Part shown: one piece after another, positions 5,350 through 7,684 of the stretch
Numbering within the stretch: position 1 is the stretch's first letter
Layout of the letters: each line of letters begins with the position of its first letter
Source of the DNA: a bacterium
Lineage (GTDB): Bacteria > Desulfobacterota > DSWW01
Direction of reading: 5' to 3'
NCBI GenBank assembly: GCA_030609865.1
Contig: JAUWSZ010000083.1
Span: 1 to 7,684, forward strand
Length of the DNA stretch: 7,684 nucleotides
Notes under the pieces: model-generated
What the model was told of the DNA's origin: nothing
What the model saw: the letters and a program-made list of their open reading frames with translations, nothing else
Databases searched by the model: none
Program-made: the position numbers and the translations under genes

Positions 5350-7437
5350 GTGGGAAACAAGATCGGCATCGACGTGGGAGGCACCTTCACCGACCTGGTG
5401 GTTGTGACCGGAGAGGGGTCGATTCGGGTGGTCAAGACCCCGACCACTCCGGAAAACCAGGCAAAGGGGGTTCTGGCCGGGCTCGAGAAGGCGGCTTCCC
5501 GGGAGGGCGTGAGCCTCGGCGAATTTTTGAGGGAAACGGACCTGATCATTCACGGGACGACGGTGGCCACGAACACGATGCTGGAGTTCGACGGGGCCAG
5601 GACCGGCCTGATCACGACGAAGGGGTTCCGGGATGACATCGAGATCAGACGAGGCTACAAGGAGCGCATTTTCGATCCCCGGTATCCGAAGCCGGTCCCG
5701 ATCGCCCTGCGGCGGCATCGCCTCACGGTGAACGAGCGGATCGACCGGGAAGGCAAGGTGATCACGCCCCTGGACGAGGAAGAGGTCGCCCGCGTCGTGC
5801 GCAAGCTGAAAGAAGCCGGCGTCGAATCGATCGGTGTCTGCCTGTTTTTCGGGTTCCTGAACGCTCAGCACGAAAAGAAGGTGGCCGAGATCGTCGAGCG
5901 GGAGTACCCGGAGGCCTTTCTCTCCCTTTCGCACGAGGTCCTGCCCCAGATCCGGGAGTTCGAGCGAGTCAGCACGACCCTCGTGAATGCCTACACGAGC
6001 CCCAAGCTGAAGAGATATCTGAAGGATCTCGAGTCGGAGCTGGCTCGTCTCGGGTTTCGGAGAGAGTTCTTCGTCATGCTCTCCAACGGTGGGATCATGA
6101 ACGCGGACTACGCGGGGAAGTACGCGGTCTACAGCCTGCTGTCCGGCCCTGCGGGCGGCGTGGTCGCCTGTTCGCAGCTGATCGGGGAACTCGCGAACGA
6201 GCCGGACATCATCACCGTGGACATGGGGGGCACGAGCTACGATGTTGCCCTGATTCGCGGCGGCAAGCCCACGGTAACGACCGAACGGTGGGTCAGCCGC
6301 TACCGGGCTGCGGTGCCGATGCTGGACATCCACACGATCGGGGCAGGGGGCGGGAGCATCGCCTGGGTCGATCCCGGAGGAGCCCTGCAGGTGGGGCCTA
6401 AGAGTGCGGGCGCAGCGCCGGGCCCTGCCTGCTACGGGAGGGGAGGTCGGGAGCCCACCGTCACGGATGCAAACCTTCTCCTCGGGTTCCTGGATCCTGA
6501 GACCTTCCTCGGTGGAGAGATGAAGCTCGACCGGGGCGCAGCGGAGAGAGCGGTCGAAGAGAAGGTGGCCCGCCCCCTCGGCCTCGACACGACCCGGGCC
6601 GCTCACGGCATCTTCCGCATCGTCAACAACAATATGGCGAACGGAATCCGTGTTGTCTCGCTTCAGCGGGGCTATGACCCGCGCGATTTCGTTCTCGTCG
6701 CCTTCGGCGGGAACGGTGCGATCCACGCAGGCGTGCAGGCCCGGGAATTGGGCATTCGGAAGGTCATCGTCCCGAGGCTGGCAACCGCCTTTTCTGCTCG
6801 CGGCATGCTCCATTCGAACATCGTGATCAGCAAGATGCGCACCTGCATCATGCGGTCGGACCAGGCGGACCTGGAGGCCATGAATGCCCTGTTCGGGTCG
6901 ATGCGGGACGATGTCGAGAAAGACCTGCCCCTGTCCGTTCGGGAGGGGAGCGGGCTCGCGGATGAGATGCGCTTCCGTTACGCGGTCGACATGCACTACA
7001 AGGGGGAGACCCATGAAATCACGGTTCCCTTCGGCGTGGACGAGGAAGGCTTCGTGTCCGATGTGGATTTGGTGAGCGCGGTGCAAGCCTTCCACGATGC
7101 CCACGAGAGCCTGCACACCTTCTCGAACCGGGAAGATCCGGCGTACCTGATGAACCTCAGGGTCGAGGCGGTCGTCGAGGTCTACCAGCCGCCTCTCCGG
7201 CGACTTCCCTCCGCCGGGAAGGACCCGTCCGCAGCGTTGCGGAAGAGCCGGGAAGTCTATTTCGACGACGAGGGCGGGTTTCGGGAAACACCGATCTATG
7301 ACGGCTCCCGGGTCAGGTGCGGCAATGTTCTCGAGGGGCCGTGCGTGATCGAAGAACCTGCCACGACCATCGTGGTCTACCCGGGACAGACGGCTCGACT
7401 GACGGAGTTGGACAATTATGAAATGTCGATATCCTGA
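5350..7437 (+). CDS. hyuA: HyuA-family hydantoinase/oxoprolinase/carboxylase subunit
   Basis: HyuA-type proteins use ATP to open hydantoin or oxoproline rings, or to activate ketones in acetone and acetophenone carboxylases; the substrate here cannot be read from sequence. The 695 residues are the normal length. The N-terminal domain (about 4-180) starts with GIDVGGTFTDLVV, the first phosphate loop of the actin/hexokinase fold, followed by IHGTTVATNTMLE (68-79). The central domain (about 200-490) has TVDMGGTSYDVALI, HTIGAGGGSIAWVD, GAAPGPACYGRGG and AFGGNGAIHA, the remaining nucleotide-site blocks. The C-terminal domain runs from about 505 to 690. The GTG start puts the first loop at residue 6, as in relatives; the in-frame TTG at 5281 would add 23 residues of poor similarity. 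The HyuB partner usually encoded next is absent: an intergenic repeat and a convergent second hyuA follow. Confidence 0.92.
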   Translation: MGNKIGIDVGGTFTDLVVVTGEGSIRVVKTPTTPENQAKGVLAGLEKAASREGVSLGEFLRETDLIIHGTTVATNTMLEFDGARTGLITTKGFRDDIEIRRGYKERIFDPRYPKPVPIALRRHRLTVNERIDREGKVITPLDEEEVARVVRKLKEAGVESIGVCLFFGFLNAQHEKKVAEIVEREYPEAFLSLSHEVLPQIREFERVSTTLVNAYTSPKLKRYLKDLESELARLGFRREFFVMLSNGGIMNADYAGKYAVYSLLSGPAGGVVACSQLIGELANEPDIITVDMGGTSYDVALIRGGKPTVTTERWVSRYRAAVPMLDIHTIGAGGGSIAWVDPGGALQVGPKSAGAAPGPACYGRGGREPTVTDANLLLGFLDPETFLGGEMKLDRGAAERAVEEKVARPLGLDTTRAAHGIFRIVNNNMANGIRVVSLQRGYDPRDFVLVAFGGNGAIHAGVQARELGIRKVIVPRLATAFSARGMLHSNIVISKMRTCIMRSDQADLEAMNALFGSMRDDVEKDLPLSVREGSGLADEMRFRYAVDMHYKGETHEITVPFGVDEEGFVSDVDLVSAVQAFHDAHESLHTFSNREDPAYLMNLRVEAVVEVYQPPLRRLPSAGKDPSAALRKSREVYFDDEGGFRETPIYDGSRVRCGNVLEGPCVIEEPATTIVVYPGQTARLTELDNYEMSIS

Positions 7438-7446
7438 GAGGAAAAA

Positions 7447-7488
7447 GGTAAAAGGTAAAAGGTGAAAGGTAAAAGGGTAAAGGCAAGA
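7447..7488 (+). repeat. Tandem heptad tract of GGTAAAA type
   Basis: Six 7-base units in strict register: GGTAAAA, GGTAAAA, GGTGAAA, GGTAAAA, GGGTAAA and GGCAAGA. The tract begins 9 bases after the hyuA stop. Three bases (GCA) separate it from the GGTATTA heptads of the neighbouring palindrome, which share the period and the leading GGTA. Confidence 0.85.
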
Positions 7489-7491
7489 GCA

Positions 7492-7596
7492 GGTATTAGG
7501 TATTAGCAGTTAGGTATTAGCTCCCCCCCCCCAGGATACCCGCGAAACAGGGGTGGTGGGGGGTGGGCTAATACCTAATACTTACTGCTAATACCT
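7492..7596. repeat. Palindromic heptad-repeat element, copy 2
   Basis: The left arm (7492-7521) is GGTATTA, GGTATTA, GCAGTTA, GGTATTA, GC, differing from copy 1 at one base in the third unit. The right arm pairs with it as two 12-base blocks, GCTAATACCTAA (7567-7578) and CTGCTAATACCT (7585-7596), with a 6-base bulge between. The centre has a run of ten C (7523-7532) on the left and a G-rich stretch (7550-7567) on the right. It lies between the stops of two convergent hyuA genes, where a hairpin could end transcription from both sides. Copy 1 sits between divergent genes, so termination is not a general role. Confidence 0.87.
7550..7567 (+). other. G-rich stretch with quadruplex potential
   Basis: GGGG, GG, GGGGGG and GGG are separated by single T residues, with a C10 run 17 bases before the stretch. 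It could fold as a G-quadruplex or pair with the C run to lengthen the hairpin. Which forms is not decidable from sequence. Confidence 0.4.
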
Positions 7597-7603
7597 TGTT
7601 GCT

Positions 7604-7684
7604 TCAGGATAGTGAATTTTCAGAGTGGTCCATCTCTGCCAGGCCTGCGGTCTGTCCCGGGGAGACCACGAGGGTCGTGGCAGG
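7604..7684 (-). CDS. Second HyuA-family protein, C-terminal 26 residues (runs off the right edge)
   Basis: The minus strand from the window edge reads PATTLVVSPGQTAGLAEMDH and six more residues, then TGA (7606-7604). It aligns without gaps to the last 26 residues of the complete HyuA (PATTIVVYPGQTARLTELDN and six more), with 17 of 26 identical. Counting bases, 65 of 81 positions match, including the stop. So a paralog of hyuA points toward the first one, with 166 bases of repeat-filled DNA between stop codons. Only the tail is visible, so its length, intactness and substrate are unknown. Family assignment rests on this one alignment. Confidence 0.85.
   Translation of the reverse strand, partial: PATTLVVSPGQTAGLAEMDHSENSLS

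Noticed and set aside
5119..7116. Long minus-strand open frame (665 codons) across hyuA
   Set aside because: Antisense mirror of HyuA, with a His/Arg/Pro/Asp-rich translation and no domain pattern; it even runs through the abfD upstream region.
7447..7596. CRISPR-like array
   Set aside because: Units are 7 bases with no spacers and are arranged in tandem and inverted, unlike CRISPR repeats.

Overview
The window is a moderately to highly GC-rich bacterial chromosome segment with five genes or gene fragments of clear family plus one partial paralog at the right edge. The gene content suggests an anaerobe: a long-form phosphotransacetylase with acetate kinase, a stand-alone FmdE-family protein, an oxygen-sensitive 4-hydroxybutyryl-CoA dehydratase, and HyuA-type ATP-dependent hydantoinase/carboxylase subunits. 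This would suit a sulfate-reducing or syntrophic Desulfobacterota-type organism, but that is inference; no rRNA or other phylogenetic marker is present.

Layout. Positions 1-2486 (minus strand) hold pta followed by the 5' third of ackA, with overlapping stop and start codons, so they form a classic acetyl-CoA to acetate + ATP operon. Positions 2487-2945 are a divergent intergenic region holding a palindromic heptad-repeat element and a good sigma70-type promoter for the next gene. Positions 2946-3572 (plus) encode an FmdE-domain protein with a C-terminal zinc ribbon. Positions 3587-5044 (minus, convergent, 14 bases away) encode a 4-hydroxybutyryl-CoA dehydratase (AbfD) that keeps all four [4Fe-4S] ligands. 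Its base composition is visibly lower in GC than its neighbours. Positions 5350-7437 (plus) encode a complete HyuA-family protein. Positions 7438-7603 hold two kinds of heptad repeat and a second copy of the palindromic element. Positions 7604-7684 (minus) are the last 26 codons of a second hyuA, tail-to-tail with the first and about 80% identical to it in DNA over the visible 81 bases.

How the genes may work together (inference): AbfD would turn 4-hydroxybutyryl-CoA into crotonyl-CoA, beta-oxidation enzymes encoded elsewhere would give acetyl-CoA, and Pta-AckA would conserve the energy as ATP. The FmdE and HyuA proteins have no assigned substrate from sequence alone. The most unusual items are the two heptad-repeat palindromes and the inverted hyuA pair around one of them. 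Next is the compositionally distinct abfD segment beside a short orphan coding-like stretch.
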